Source of the DNA: HXMU1420-13 sp034669965
GTDB taxonomy: Bacteria; Bacteroidota; Rhodothermia; Balneolales; Balneolaceae
NCBI GenBank assembly: GCA_034669965.1
Contig: JAXMOK010000001.1
Location: 744,001 to 808,000 of the forward strand
DNA length: 64,000 bases
Direction of reading: 5' to 3'
Below the pieces are notes generated by a model. It saw only the letters and a program-made list of their open reading frames with translations, was not told the origin of the DNA and ran no database searches. The number at the start of each line of letters is the position of its first letter. The stretch's first letter is position 1. The translations under genes and the position numbers were made by a program. Below, in pieces: positions 33,555 to 42,775 of this stretch.

Positions 33555-34262
33555 ATGCTGGGAAATATTGTATTGGCAGGAGTCTCATGGCTCCTGTTTT
33601 ATTTTGTGCTGAAACAATCGCTGGTAAAAGCATGGTTTACTCCTCTTAGTCAACGCCTGAATGAATTGGGAATTGGCGTAATTATCGCAATTGCTTCATT
33701 TGCAATTCCATTATTTATTAAAAGCATTGTGTTTAACATTGACTGGAGTGTTAGTGAGTCAATTAACATATCTACAATCGCACAAGCGTTCTACTTCTAC
33801 CTAAAATCTGTTTTATTTGAAGAGCTAATTTTCCGAGGAGCTCTACTTGCTGTACTCATTCATTTCACTTCAAATAGAACGGCCATTCTTATTTCGGCTA
33901 TTTCTTTTGGTGTGTACCATTGGTTCTCTTATGGGATGTTCGGGAGTGGTTTAGTTCCAATGACTTATATTTTCTTTCTAACCGGTTCCATGGGATTAGT
34001 TTGGGCATTTATGTACTCAGAATCCAAATCAATTCTTCTACCTATCGTAGCACATTTATCATGGAATTTTCAATCATCTCTGTTTACCGAATATCAGCCC
34101 TTTGGGCATTTAATTTTAACATCTGAAACAACACGTAATTTTTCAGAATTGATAGATTTTGGTATTCAGACCGGGGGGTACGCCCTTTCCATTTTGCTGA
34201 TGTATGGCCTTTATAAATGGTATTTACACAAATCTAATCCACCCGATGGATTACCCGTCTGA
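33555..34262 (+). CDS. CPBP family intramembrane metalloprotease
   Basis: 235 residues, about seven membrane spans. The three CPBP/Abi motifs are present: FEELIFRGALLA (EExxxR), FGVYHWFSYG (FxxxH) and AHLSWNF (HxxxN). The family cuts substrates inside the membrane, as in CAAX processing by Rce1; many bacterial members are of unknown substrate. A palindromic repeat precedes the gene, and another lies between its end and the convergent trxB. Confidence 0.88.
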   Translation: MLGNIVLAGVSWLLFYFVLKQSLVKAWFTPLSQRLNELGIGVIIAIASFAIPLFIKSIVFNIDWSVSESINISTIAQAFYFYLKSVLFEELIFRGALLAVLIHFTSNRTAILISAISFGVYHWFSYGMFGSGLVPMTYIFFLTGSMGLVWAFMYSESKSILLPIVAHLSWNFQSSLFTEYQPFGHLILTSETTRNFSELIDFGIQTGGYALSILLMYGLYKWYLHKSNPPDGLPV

Positions 34263-34305
34263 TAGATGGAGTGAAGCCGAATTACTTCTTTCTTGCCCCT
34301 CAAGT

Positions 34306-34337
34306 TCGGTCGGACGGGCTTTAAGCCGTCGGACCGA
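34306..34337. repeat. palindromic repeat between convergent CPBP gene and trxB
   Basis: TCGGTCGGACGGGCTT pairs with AAGCCGTCGGACCGA, a nearly perfect palindrome with one bulge. Related copies lie at 22442-22466 and 33495-33525. Its place between two stop codons would suit a bidirectional terminator, though there is no T-run. Confidence 0.7.
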
Positions 34338-34346
34338 GAGCCTACG

Positions 34347-35321
34347 CTATTTCCAGTGTTCTTCAGCAATTACTTCTTTAGGTAACTCGCCTAGATAATG
34401 TTCTGCATCAAGTGCAGCTTTACAACCGGTACCGGCGGCTGTTACCGCTTGTCGGTAGATTGCATCCATTGCATCGCCACAGGCGAAAATCCCCGGTAAA
34501 TCTGTTTTTGTAGATTGGCCTTTGGTTTGGATATAGCCGACATCATCCATTGTTAGAACGCCTTTGAATAGATCGGTATTTGGTTTATGCCCGATTGCTA
34601 CAAATACTCCCGTTACATCTTCTAACACTGTTTTATCGCCGGTTTTTCTGTTGTTGATGCGAACGCCTTCCACTACTTGTTCGCCAAGAATTTCGTCTAT
34701 CTCGCTATCCCACATAAACTCGATTTTTTCGTTGGCGAACGCACGAGTTTGCATTGCTTTGGAAGCGCGTAATTCATCACGGCGATGAACCACCGTTACT
34801 TTACTGGCAAACTTCGTTAGGAAGGTAGCTTCCTCCATCGCCGTATCGCCACCGCCTACAATTACAACATGTTGATTTCGGAAGAAAGCACCATCGCAAG
34901 TAGCACAAGCAGAAACACCTTTACCACGTAAACGGGTTTCGCTTTCAAGTCCGAGCCACATTGCTGAAGCACCTGTAGAAATGATTATTGTATGAGCGAA
35001 AATCTCGGTCTTTTCGTCTACCGTTAATTTGTACGGGCGATCTCCAAACTCAATATCGGTCACGTAGCCGTAGCGGCAGTCTGCTCCGAATTTGGTTGCC
35101 TGCTCGCGGAAGTCTTGCATCATTTGTGGGCCCATTACTCCATTTGGGTATCCGGGGAAGTTCTCAACATCGGTGGTGGTCATTAGTTGTCCACCCGGCT
35201 CAGGTCCTTCAAAAACAATAGGACTTAGATCAGCTCTGGCGGCATAAAGTGCTGCGGTTAAACCGGCAGGACCGCTTCCGATGATTACTACTTTAAATGT
35301 TTTGTTGGCAATGTCTTCCAT
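34347..35321 (-). CDS. trxB: thioredoxin-disulfide reductase
   Basis: 324 residues, normal length. FAD site GSGPAGLTAALYAARA near residue 14, redox pair CATC in GVSACATCDGAFF, NADPH site GGGDTAMEEA, and the C-terminal FAD motif GIFACGDAMD. It passes electrons from NADPH to thioredoxin in the cytoplasm, which would also feed the TlpA-like and other thiol systems. The start at 35321 is the only ATG that fits the family N-terminus. Confidence 0.96.
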   Translation of the reverse strand: MEDIANKTFKVVIIGSGPAGLTAALYAARADLSPIVFEGPEPGGQLMTTTDVENFPGYPNGVMGPQMMQDFREQATKFGADCRYGYVTDIEFGDRPYKLTVDEKTEIFAHTIIISTGASAMWLGLESETRLRGKGVSACATCDGAFFRNQHVVIVGGGDTAMEEATFLTKFASKVTVVHRRDELRASKAMQTRAFANEKIEFMWDSEIDEILGEQVVEGVRINNRKTGDKTVLEDVTGVFVAIGHKPNTDLFKGVLTMDDVGYIQTKGQSTKTDLPGIFACGDAMDAIYRQAVTAAGTGCKAALDAEHYLGELPKEVIAEEHWK

Positions 35322-35412
35322 AGTTCTTCTTTCTGAATATTTTCAGTGTGAAGGTACGAAATTAGCGTTTAAACACGCTTCATTTTTTGTTTATTGGAAG
35401 TATAGAACCAGC

Positions 35413-36186
35413 CTAATACTTGTAGCTATTGAAAAGAGTGGCTGTACTCGTATTAGCGCAAAACGGACTTAGTTCGGCAATAAGCGTATCGCTTGCCAGA
35501 TAATTTGACTGGAATGTGTTTCCGGCGTTATTTCGACTAATTGTCATTACCGAATCCGACAGCGTAAAATTAAGCGAGAATTCCTCTGACGCATTCGCTT
35601 GATTACGTAACACCATTTCGGGCATGTCAATATCGATTACATCAAATTTCACATTCTGGAAACAGGTCTCAGTTGTATCGAATGAAGCAATTTCGAATCT
35701 CAATGAATTGACCGATACATATTCCTCTATTTTTTCACTATTCAATCTCCAGGTGCCTGTTAAATCATTATTGTAACAAACAGGAGCAAAATCTTCGATG
35801 TTAGTTTTTTCACTTGGCCAATATCTTTGGATATGGCTTTGTGTAACATCTATATCACGGAGGTGAATTCGATCTCCATTTTGTGAAACCGCAAATACTT
35901 TAAGTGGGCTACCGTCATCTTTCGTTACTTGAAAAAATCCAGTCCCATCGCGCTTAACAACACGATAAACATCTGTTGTCATACATCCACGGCTTGCGTT
36001 GTAATAGTAAAAACCGAACGTATTGTTACTTATTAATACAAATTCATTACTGCCTTCGGTTTTAAACTTCTCCCACACTCCAATTACCTCACCACCGGCA
36101 TCTTCATTATCCAGATCAAGGTCATCGCAAGCCAAAAAACTTACGCACAATGTATAAAGTAGTATTCCACGTAAAACGTATTTCAT
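35413..36186 (-). CDS. lipoprotein of unknown function
   Basis: The ATG at 36186 gives 257 residues with a lipoprotein signal (MKYVLRGILLYTLCVSFLAC; Cys20 acceptor). An acidic linker (DDLDLDNEDAGGE) and an all-beta region follow. Its pattern is two repeats of a 'compare untreated text' type: VIGVWEKFKTEGSNEFVLIS and LTGTWRLNSEKIEEYVSVNS, each followed by a polar strand set, which recalls lipocalin-like domains. No family is recognised with certainty. It stands alone between trxB and the pnt operon. Confidence 0.65.
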   Translation of the reverse strand: MKYVLRGILLYTLCVSFLACDDLDLDNEDAGGEVIGVWEKFKTEGSNEFVLISNNTFGFYYYNASRGCMTTDVYRVVKRDGTGFFQVTKDDGSPLKVFAVSQNGDRIHLRDIDVTQSHIQRYWPSEKTNIEDFAPVCYNNDLTGTWRLNSEKIEEYVSVNSLRFEIASFDTTETCFQNVKFDVIDIDMPEMVLRNQANASEEFSLNFTLSDSVMTISRNNAGNTFQSNYLASDTLIAELSPFCANTSTATLFNSYKY

Positions 36187-36393
36187 TGAGTTTTCCCCCA
36201 AGTTTATTCAATTAGTATACATTTTCTTCACATTAATTTCTCACATTATAGTGAATTGATGCGCACACATTATCATCAATTTCAGAACAATAGCATTGAT
36301 TTTTAACAGGTTCGCTAAAAAAGCGCTCCCATAATTATTTGCGGAATAATTCAATTTCATTATGTTGAGACAAACTAAGGTTGGAGGTTATCA

Positions 36394-37524
36394 TTGATTG
36401 TAGCAATTCCTAAAGAAACAGCTGATCTCGAAAAGCGGGTTTCAATTACACCTGAAATAGCAGGTAAACTTATTAATAAAGGCTTATCGCTTCGGGTTGA
36501 ATCGGATGCCGGATTGGCATCTAATTTTCTTGATGCTCAATATTCGGATGTCGGGGCATCGATCGAAAAAGATCGCAAGAAATTGTTTTCTGAGGCTGAT
36601 TTAGTGCTCGCCGTGCAAACACCTGCCGAGACCGACTTAGCCAACATGAAACAAAACAGCATCCTTGTTTGCTTTCTTTGGGCTTTGCAAAATGCTGATT
36701 TGGTTGAGTCTCTTAAAACTAAAGGTATTACTGCCATGGGGATGGATGCAGTTCCAAGAATTTCCAGAGCCCAGAACATGGATGCCTTGTCGTCGATGAG
36801 TTCGATTGCCGGCTACAAAGCCTCGTTGCTGGCTGCCAATCACTTGGATAAATACTTTCCAATGATGATGACTGCTGCCGGTACTATACCGCCATCAAAA
36901 GCACTAATACTAGGCGCCGGTGTTGCAGGATTACAGGCAATTGCTACGTGCCGAAAACTTGGTGCTGTAGTTGAAGCCTACGATGTACGCCCCGTGGTTA
37001 AAGAACAGGTTGAGTCATTAGGAGCTAAGTTTGTGGAAGTTCCGCTTGAAGAAGAAAACACGGAAACCAAAGGTGGATATGCAAAAGAGTTAAGCAAAGA
37101 CAGCCAGGAAAGGCAAAAACAGGTAATTCACGAGCATGTTAAGAAATCGGATATTGTGATTACTACGGCGTTAATTCCGGGTCGGCCGGCTCCGCTTCTT
37201 ATCACCAAAGAAATGGTAGCCGATATGAAACCCGGCTCTGTGATCGTGGATTTAGCGGCTGAAAATGGTGGAAATTGCGAATTAACTGTGGCGGGTGAAG
37301 TAACCGTAGCCCATGAAGTGAAAATTGTTGGACCACTAAATTTACCCAGCCAGTTAGCCAACCACGCAAGTATGTTGTATTCAAAAAACATGTTTGCCCT
37401 TCTCAATCTTCTTATCAAAGATGACCAACCGAACTTTGATTTCGAAGACGAAATTTTGCTTAACACTACGATTACACATCAAGGTGAAATCATTAGTCCT
37501 TTACTAAAACCGAAAAAATCATGA
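36394..37524 (+). CDS. pntAA: NAD(P) transhydrogenase subunit alpha, part 1 (NAD-binding domain I)
   Basis: 376 residues. The soluble NAD-binding half of PntA: IVAIPKETADLEKRVSITPE at the N-terminus, Rossmann text GAGVAGLQAIATCRKLGAVV near residue 171 and VIVDLAAENGGNCELT near 285. It transfers hydride between NADH and NADP+ together with PntB, driven by the proton gradient. The start is TTG at 36394, supported by GGAGGT 5 nt upstream (36383-36388) and by the absence of an ATG before the conserved N-terminus. Its stop overlaps the next start by 4 nt. Confidence 0.94.
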   Translation: MIVAIPKETADLEKRVSITPEIAGKLINKGLSLRVESDAGLASNFLDAQYSDVGASIEKDRKKLFSEADLVLAVQTPAETDLANMKQNSILVCFLWALQNADLVESLKTKGITAMGMDAVPRISRAQNMDALSSMSSIAGYKASLLAANHLDKYFPMMMTAAGTIPPSKALILGAGVAGLQAIATCRKLGAVVEAYDVRPVVKEQVESLGAKFVEVPLEEENTETKGGYAKELSKDSQERQKQVIHEHVKKSDIVITTALIPGRPAPLLITKEMVADMKPGSVIVDLAAENGGNCELTVAGEVTVAHEVKIVGPLNLPSQLANHASMLYSKNMFALLNLLIKDDQPNFDFEDEILLNTTITHQGEIISPLLKPKKS

Positions 37525-37814
37525 GCGTCTTAATTTTTTCTTTATTCATATTTGTTTTGGCCTGCTTTATCGGCTTTGAACTTATCTCGAAAGTACCGCC
37601 AACACTGCATACGCCATTAATGAGTGGAGCCAATGCCATTTCAGGAATCACCATTGTTGGAGCACTAATTGTTGCCGGACATGCAGGCACAGATTCACAG
37701 CTAAGTCATATCCTAGGCTTGATTGCTATCATTTTTGCTACCATCAATGTTGTTGGTGGGTTTATGGTAACCGATCGAATGCTGGAAATGTTCAAGAAAA
37801 AAGGAGATGACTAA
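37521..37814 (+). CDS. pntAB: NAD(P) transhydrogenase subunit alpha, part 2 (membrane domain)
   Basis: 97 residues with three or four membrane spans (LIFSLFIFVLACFIGFELIS; ANAISGITIVGALIVAG; ILGLIAIIFATINVVGGFMV). It provides the C-terminal membrane part that is fused to PntA in Escherichia coli. The text KVPPTLHTPLMSGANAISGI is highly conserved in this subunit. ATGA overlap with pntAA and single-base overlap with pntB. Confidence 0.95.
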   Translation: MSVLIFSLFIFVLACFIGFELISKVPPTLHTPLMSGANAISGITIVGALIVAGHAGTDSQLSHILGLIAIIFATINVVGGFMVTDRMLEMFKKKGDD

Positions 37815-39235
37815 TGTTACCATCTATACCAAATTTCTTTCCCGAACTATCCATTGATATCATTCAACTTGTTTACCTAATTGCTGCATTCTTTTTTATC
37901 AGAGGTATTAAGCTGCTGAATAGTCCTGCAACAGCCAGAAAGGGAAATCAACTTGCGGCTCTTGGAATGTTCATCGGTATTATAGTCACATTCTTTGACC
38001 ATCAAATTGTAAGTCTTGAATGGATAATAGCAGGCATTGTGATTGGTGGATTGATTGGCGCAGTTCTGGCAAAAAAAGTAGCCATGACGGCCATGCCGGA
38101 ACTCGTTGCAGTGTTTAACGGCTTTGGCGGCGGTGCTTCTGCTCTAGTTGCCTGGGGCGAATTTGTTCGATATACAGATCCTACCATTATCTCACCTGAT
38201 AGCCTTATTACAACCGGGCTTTCTATTTTTATAGGTGCGCTTACATTTACAGGTAGCTTTGTAGCCTTTGGTAAACTGAAAGGTTTTATATCAGGCAATG
38301 CTATCACTTTTCCTGGGCTCAATGTCATAAACATTGGTTCTATGATTGCTGTGTTAGTTTTAGTAGGCTTCTTTACCCTCGACCCGACCAACCTCACATA
38401 TTTTTGGGTAATACTTGGTTTATCTCTGTTGATTGGAATCACATCAGTAATTCCAATCGGAGGAGCAGATATGCCGGTGGTTATCTCACTGCTGAATTCT
38501 TATTCAGGTATTGCCGCTTCTATGGCCGGTTTTGTACTTGGTAATAGCCTGCTTATCATTTCCGGTGCTTTGGTTGGTGCAGCTGGACTCATCCTCACCA
38601 ACATTATGTGTAAAGCAATGAACCGGTCGCTAGCCAACGTAATTTTTGGCAGCTTTGGTGGCGATGGGGCCTCAGCTGGTGGCGGTGGTGCCGATGGCGA
38701 CAAAACTGTGCGCGAAACTTCGCCCGAAGATTTAGCTATTCAAGTGGCCTATGCTTCTAAAGTGGTGATCGTGCCCGGCTATGGCTTGGCAGTTGCTCAG
38801 GCGCAACATATTGTGAAAGAAGTGGCTTCAAACCTTGAAGAACGTGGCGTGCAGGTGAAATATGGTGTGCATCCGGTAGCAGGACGTATGCCCGGCCACA
38901 TGAATGTGTTGCTGGCTGAAGCCGATGTTCCGTACGATTTGTTGTACGATATGGATCAGATTAATCCCGAGTTTGCTTCTACCGACGTTGTACTGATAAT
39001 TGGCGCAAACGACGTTGTAAACCCTATGGCAAAAACCTCACCCGGAAGTCCTATTTATGGCATGCCAATTTTAGATGTGGAAGACGCTAAACGAACCATC
39101 GTTTTCAAACGATCGTTAAGTGTTGGTTATGCTGGTATCGACAATCCGCTGTTTTATGCCGAAAAAAATCAGATGTTTTTTGGTGATGCAAAAAAGAGTT
39201 TACAGGCGCTTAATGAGGCACTAAAAGATGTTTAA
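37814..39235 (+). CDS. pntB: NAD(P) transhydrogenase subunit beta
   Basis: 473 residues. Eight or nine membrane spans carry the proton path, and the C-terminal 180 residues form the NADP-binding domain III (VVIVPGYGLAVAQAQHIVKE; YGVHPVAGRMPGHMNVLLAE; DVVLIIGANDVVNP; VFKRSLSVGYAGIDNPLF). A flexible Gly/Ala segment (GGDGASAGGGGADGD) separates the two parts. Third gene of the pntAA-pntAB-pntB operon; it supplies NADPH, for instance to TrxB encoded nearby. Confidence 0.96.
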   Translation: MLPSIPNFFPELSIDIIQLVYLIAAFFFIRGIKLLNSPATARKGNQLAALGMFIGIIVTFFDHQIVSLEWIIAGIVIGGLIGAVLAKKVAMTAMPELVAVFNGFGGGASALVAWGEFVRYTDPTIISPDSLITTGLSIFIGALTFTGSFVAFGKLKGFISGNAITFPGLNVINIGSMIAVLVLVGFFTLDPTNLTYFWVILGLSLLIGITSVIPIGGADMPVVISLLNSYSGIAASMAGFVLGNSLLIISGALVGAAGLILTNIMCKAMNRSLANVIFGSFGGDGASAGGGGADGDKTVRETSPEDLAIQVAYASKVVIVPGYGLAVAQAQHIVKEVASNLEERGVQVKYGVHPVAGRMPGHMNVLLAEADVPYDLLYDMDQINPEFASTDVVLIIGANDVVNPMAKTSPGSPIYGMPILDVEDAKRTIVFKRSLSVGYAGIDNPLFYAEKNQMFFGDAKKSLQALNEALKDV

Positions 39236-39457
39236 ATCTGACATAGATTAAATTCCGAAAATTCAAACTAACTGGAGCTCTCACAGTATTACTGCATTTT
39301 CTTTATTGAATCTAATTCTGCAACTATTTGTTACATAATTAGTACATCAAAAAGTTTATTTTCTAACAAAATCACGTCGTTCACCATACTAAAGAGAGCA
39401 GGAACGGCGTTGCGAATTAATTGATCCAAAAATTTTAAGTTTATTTAGGTGTTGAGT

Positions 39458-40180
39458 ATGCGAAAAGCGGTTTTATTTTTGGCCATAGGCTTGGTTTCTT
39501 GGTCATGCGCAGCAATATATCACTCTAGCGAAGGCAATAAAGAATGCAAAGTAATGTTAGCATCAATTGCCGAAAATTATGAAGGCTATTGTAAAAATGG
39601 TCTTGCACATGGCGAAGGTGTTGCTGTTGGTTTACATATGTATGAAGGTGATTTTGTTGCCGGCTACCCACACGGGGAGGGAGTTTATACCTGGCATTCT
39701 GAGCGCAAGTATACAGGGAACTGGCGTCAAGGAAGCCAGCATTCTTTCGGAACATTGGAATATGTTGAAAATGGTGCTCAGCAAACTGTAAGTGGATTCT
39801 GGAATGAAGGTGAATTAGTAGTACTTTCTGATGACAACCGGCCTCACAGAATAATCAATCAACGTGGTGTTGTATCAACATCTATCCGAAGACAAGGGTC
39901 TGATTACTCCGGAAAAATATTTCTTCGATTCAGACGAAATGGCGAAAATGTTCAAAATGTGATTTCTGATCTTACCATAAGCCATTCTTCAGGTACAATG
40001 CCTAACCAACCTGGTTCCAATTCAACCTTAGAATACACCATCGAAAACCCATCGTATCCTTTAGAGCTTTTTGTGAGTTATAAAATTCCAAACCTGATGA
40101 ATACTTCACTCATCGATAATCGGGTCCAACTTATTATTAAAGAACCCGGCCAATACGTAGTCGACTTTAACAATAGTTGA
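39458..40180 (+). CDS. MORN-repeat protein, probably a lipoprotein
   Basis: The ATG at 39458 (preferred to a GTG three codons upstream, with AGG nearby) gives about 240 residues. Signal segment MRKAVLFLAIGLVSWSC with a weak lipobox. MORN-type repeats cover residues of about 40-110: YEGYCKNGLAHGEG, YEGDFVAGYPHGEGVYTWHS, YTGNWRQGSQHSFGTLEY. The C-terminal half is an uncharacterised beta region (IRRQGSDYSGKIFLRFRRN). MORN repeats bind membranes or proteins in other systems; the role here is unknown. A terminator follows. Confidence 0.75.
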   Translation: MRKAVLFLAIGLVSWSCAAIYHSSEGNKECKVMLASIAENYEGYCKNGLAHGEGVAVGLHMYEGDFVAGYPHGEGVYTWHSERKYTGNWRQGSQHSFGTLEYVENGAQQTVSGFWNEGELVVLSDDNRPHRIINQRGVVSTSIRRQGSDYSGKIFLRFRRNGENVQNVISDLTISHSSGTMPNQPGSNSTLEYTIENPSYPLELFVSYKIPNLMNTSLIDNRVQLIIKEPGQYVVDFNNS

Positions 40181-40216
40181 TTTCAGCTACCCCAAATCTT
40201 TCTTACTTTTAGAACC

Positions 40217-40247
40217 AAGCCTTGCACCATGCAGGGCTTTATTTTTG
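40217..40247 (+). terminator. Rho-independent terminator after the MORN gene
   Basis: AAGCCTTGCA (40217-40226) pairs with TGCAGGGCTT (40230-40239), one G-T pair, loop CCA, then TATTTTTGTTT. Confidence 0.9.
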
Positions 40248-40264
40248 TTTAGAACTATTATCAA

Positions 40265-40744
40265 ATGCGCACACTTTTACTACTTTCTATATTTTTATTT
40301 ACTGCAATATCTTGTAATCGTCCCGATTGTGATATTGAACCAAACCTTAGTGTTGACCAAGATCAATTAAAAGCTGACATCGCTAAAATTGATACCTATC
40401 TGGCTGAAAATAACATTGATGCAGAAAAGCACCCTTCCGGCATCCGATACGTAATAATTGAAGAAGGTGATGGAGAAAAACCAAGTGTTTGTGGTAATGT
40501 AGTAGTAGACTATAAGGGAAGCTTAATTTCAGACGGATCGGAATTTGACAAAAGCAGCAGGCCGATTGGTTTCAGTTTGAGATCTTTGATTGTTGGCTGG
40601 CAAGTAGGAATACCGCTCATCAAAGAAAGAGGTAACATCCACCTTTACATTCCATCTGTGTATGCCTACGGTGCCACCGAAAGACCTAAAATCCCTGCCA
40701 ATTCGAACTTATTTTTTGATATTGACCTTTATATAACAAACTGA
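40265..40744 (+). CDS. FKBP-type peptidyl-prolyl isomerase, lipoprotein
   Basis: 159 residues. Lipoprotein signal MRTLLLLSIFLFTAISC with acceptor Cys17, a short linker and a helical stretch (DLYL-like text QLKADIAKIDTYLAENNIDA), then an FKBP domain from about residue 55: GIRYVIIEEGDGEKP, VVVDYKGSLISDGSEFDKSS, then IPLIKERGNIHLYIPSVYAY and a final IPANSNLFFDIDLY. It should speed proline isomerisation in periplasmic proteins. Eighteen nt separate it from nth, so the two may be co-transcribed. Confidence 0.88.
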   Translation: MRTLLLLSIFLFTAISCNRPDCDIEPNLSVDQDQLKADIAKIDTYLAENNIDAEKHPSGIRYVIIEEGDGEKPSVCGNVVVDYKGSLISDGSEFDKSSRPIGFSLRSLIVGWQVGIPLIKERGNIHLYIPSVYAYGATERPKIPANSNLFFDIDLYITN

Positions 40745-40761
40745 GCACTTGAAATTATCCA

Positions 40762-41454
40762 ATGAAACTTCCCCGAAAAAGTAAGCAACAAAAAGAACGA
40801 GCCGCTCAAATTCTTGAAGAGCTTTATCAGCATTATCCAAACCCACATTGTGAATTGGATCACCGAAATGCTTTCGAGTTGTTGATTGCTACTATCCTGA
40901 GTGCACAATGCACCGATGTTCGGGTAAACAAAGTTACACCGGCATTATTCGAAACGTACCCAACCCCCGAATTAATGGCCGAAGCGCCTCTTGAAGAATT
41001 GGAAGAGTTGGTGCGAACTACCGGATTTTATCGCAATAAAGCACTCTCGCTTAAAGAGACATCCACAATATTAGTGGAAGAATTTGGAGGTGTAGTTCCT
41101 AAAACGATGGAAGAGCTACTCACTCTGCGTGGTGCAGCACGTAAAACCGCCAATGTTGTGCTTGGCAATGCCTTTGGTATTAACGAAGGGGTTGTTGTGG
41201 ATACGCATGTGAAGAGGTTATCAAACCGGTTTGGACTTACTCGAGAGAAAAAAAATACCGATAAAATTGAGCGTGATTTGATGGCACTTTTCCCGAAAGA
41301 AAACTGGACAGACCTTTCGCACCTACTCATCCATCATGGCCGTAATGCATGTAAAGCTCGGCTATCATCAGCTCCTGATCATCCGCTTTGCGAAAAATAT
41401 GGGAGGAGTTGTGAATGCAAGAAAATGAGAGAAAACTCACCCAAAGAGTCGTGA
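40762..41454 (+). CDS. nth: endonuclease III (DNA glycosylase/AP lyase) with variant Fe-S loop
   Basis: 230 residues; removes oxidised pyrimidines from DNA. Family text is clear: ELLIATILSAQCTDVRVNKV, the helix-hairpin-helix with catalytic Lys as LRGAARKTANVVLGNAFG, and the catalytic Asp in VVVDTHVKRLSNR. Two points are odd. The hairpin reads GAARK, not GVGRK/GVARK. The C-terminal cluster ligands are spaced Cys197-x12-Cys210-x6-Cys217-x1-Cys219 instead of C-x6-C-x2-C-x5-C. The cluster may be absent or bound differently. Confidence 0.92.
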   Translation: MKLPRKSKQQKERAAQILEELYQHYPNPHCELDHRNAFELLIATILSAQCTDVRVNKVTPALFETYPTPELMAEAPLEELEELVRTTGFYRNKALSLKETSTILVEEFGGVVPKTMEELLTLRGAARKTANVVLGNAFGINEGVVVDTHVKRLSNRFGLTREKKNTDKIERDLMALFPKENWTDLSHLLIHHGRNACKARLSSAPDHPLCEKYGRSCECKKMRENSPKES

Positions 41455-41517
41455 AAATTGAAGATATTTGGTCTCCATTATGAGTAAAAACACACAAATC
41501 TTCATAATTGAAATTCA

Positions 41518-42774
41518 ATGCTGGAAATGACTGGGGTAAAAAAAGAGAGATTATTTAATTCATTTGATAAACCGATTCCACCGGTTCGTTATGACATTCA
41601 ACAGATTCCCATTCAACAGAATGGCGAAGAGTATATTTATTTCTACGATTCTTTGAGCTATGCTACCGGTGATTTCTCTCTCCCTGCTGATTCGCAAACC
41701 GTGCTTTCTTTATTAGATGGAAACCGTTCAATCGACGATTTGATTACACTTAGTAAAGGCGAAGTTTCAAAAAACGATTTGTTGAATTATGTTCGTTATT
41801 TGGATGAAAACGGAATTCTGCATTCAAAATATTTCAAACGTTTAGCAAAAAGTATTGAAATCGATTACGAGCAATCGGCTTATCATATTTCCAATACCGC
41901 CGGTATTTCGTATCCGAATAGTCCAACCCAGCTTATAAAATATTTGAACAAGGCTTTTGAGCGTCACGAACAAAGTGAACCGCACGAAGCCCGAGCGCTG
42001 TTTGCACCCCACATCGATCCACGAGTTGGGTTATCTGCTTTTGTAAAATCATTTTCGGCGATTAAAGACCTTAAACCGAAGAAAGTGTTTATCCTCGCTA
42101 CTTCACATTATTCGGGCATGTATGGCGAATTGTATGACGACTTTCCGTTCATCGTTTCGGAAAAAACCTTTCAGTTGCCCAACGGAAGTATTGACACGAA
42201 TAAAGATTTCAGAAGGATGCTTTCTCCAAAAAAATGGAATAAAATTGGGGTCAGTTTTCAAGATCGAGCACATCGAATGGAACATAGTATCGAACTGCAT
42301 CTCCTCTTTTTGAACCATATCTGGAAGCATGAGTTCGAAATCATTCCCATTTTAATAAGTGGAATGGATGAGTTGTTGTATTCGGATGAATCTCACAAAC
42401 AAGCCCAAATGGAAACTTTTGCAGCGTTTTTGGAAGAAACCTATAGTGATGATCCCGATACTTTTTTTCTGATCAGTGGCGATCTCTCTCATTTTGGCAA
42501 AAAATTCGGCGATCAAGATCCTGCTCAAATATTAGCGGATGAAGTGCAAGAAAATGATCAACTTATATTGCGCGCAGGTGCATCGGGCAACCCCAAGCAT
42601 TTGATTTATGCCATGCGCGAAACCTTCGACAAGTTTCGCATCTGTGGGTTTCCGCCGTTGGTTACATTCCTCTCGGCATTCCCCAAACTTTCCGGTGAGA
42701 TTTTAAGCTACGATTTGTGGGACGAGCAAGAACGCGAAAGTGCCGTTACCTTTGGAAGCATCCTTTTTCAATAA
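41518..42774 (+). CDS. amrB: AmmeMemoRadiSam system protein B (Memo family) with N-terminal extension
   Basis: 418 residues. The Memo domain occupies about 145-418: ALFAPHIDPRVGLSAF, ILATSHYSGMYG, HRMEHSIELHLLFLNHIW, LISGDLSHFGKKFGD and RICGFPPLVTFL supply the His and Cys residues of the Memo metal site. The N-terminal 130 residues form a separate domain with a winged-helix look (VLSLLDGNRSIDDLITLSKG). Memo relatives resemble class III extradiol dioxygenases. The usual partners (an AMMECR1 protein and a radical SAM enzyme) are not next to it. The ATG at 41518 is the first in frame; a second at 41524 is also possible. Confidence 0.85.
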   Translation: MLEMTGVKKERLFNSFDKPIPPVRYDIQQIPIQQNGEEYIYFYDSLSYATGDFSLPADSQTVLSLLDGNRSIDDLITLSKGEVSKNDLLNYVRYLDENGILHSKYFKRLAKSIEIDYEQSAYHISNTAGISYPNSPTQLIKYLNKAFERHEQSEPHEARALFAPHIDPRVGLSAFVKSFSAIKDLKPKKVFILATSHYSGMYGELYDDFPFIVSEKTFQLPNGSIDTNKDFRRMLSPKKWNKIGVSFQDRAHRMEHSIELHLLFLNHIWKHEFEIIPILISGMDELLYSDESHKQAQMETFAAFLEETYSDDPDTFFLISGDLSHFGKKFGDQDPAQILADEVQENDQLILRAGASGNPKHLIYAMRETFDKFRICGFPPLVTFLSAFPKLSGEILSYDLWDEQERESAVTFGSILFQ

Positions 42775-42775
42775 T

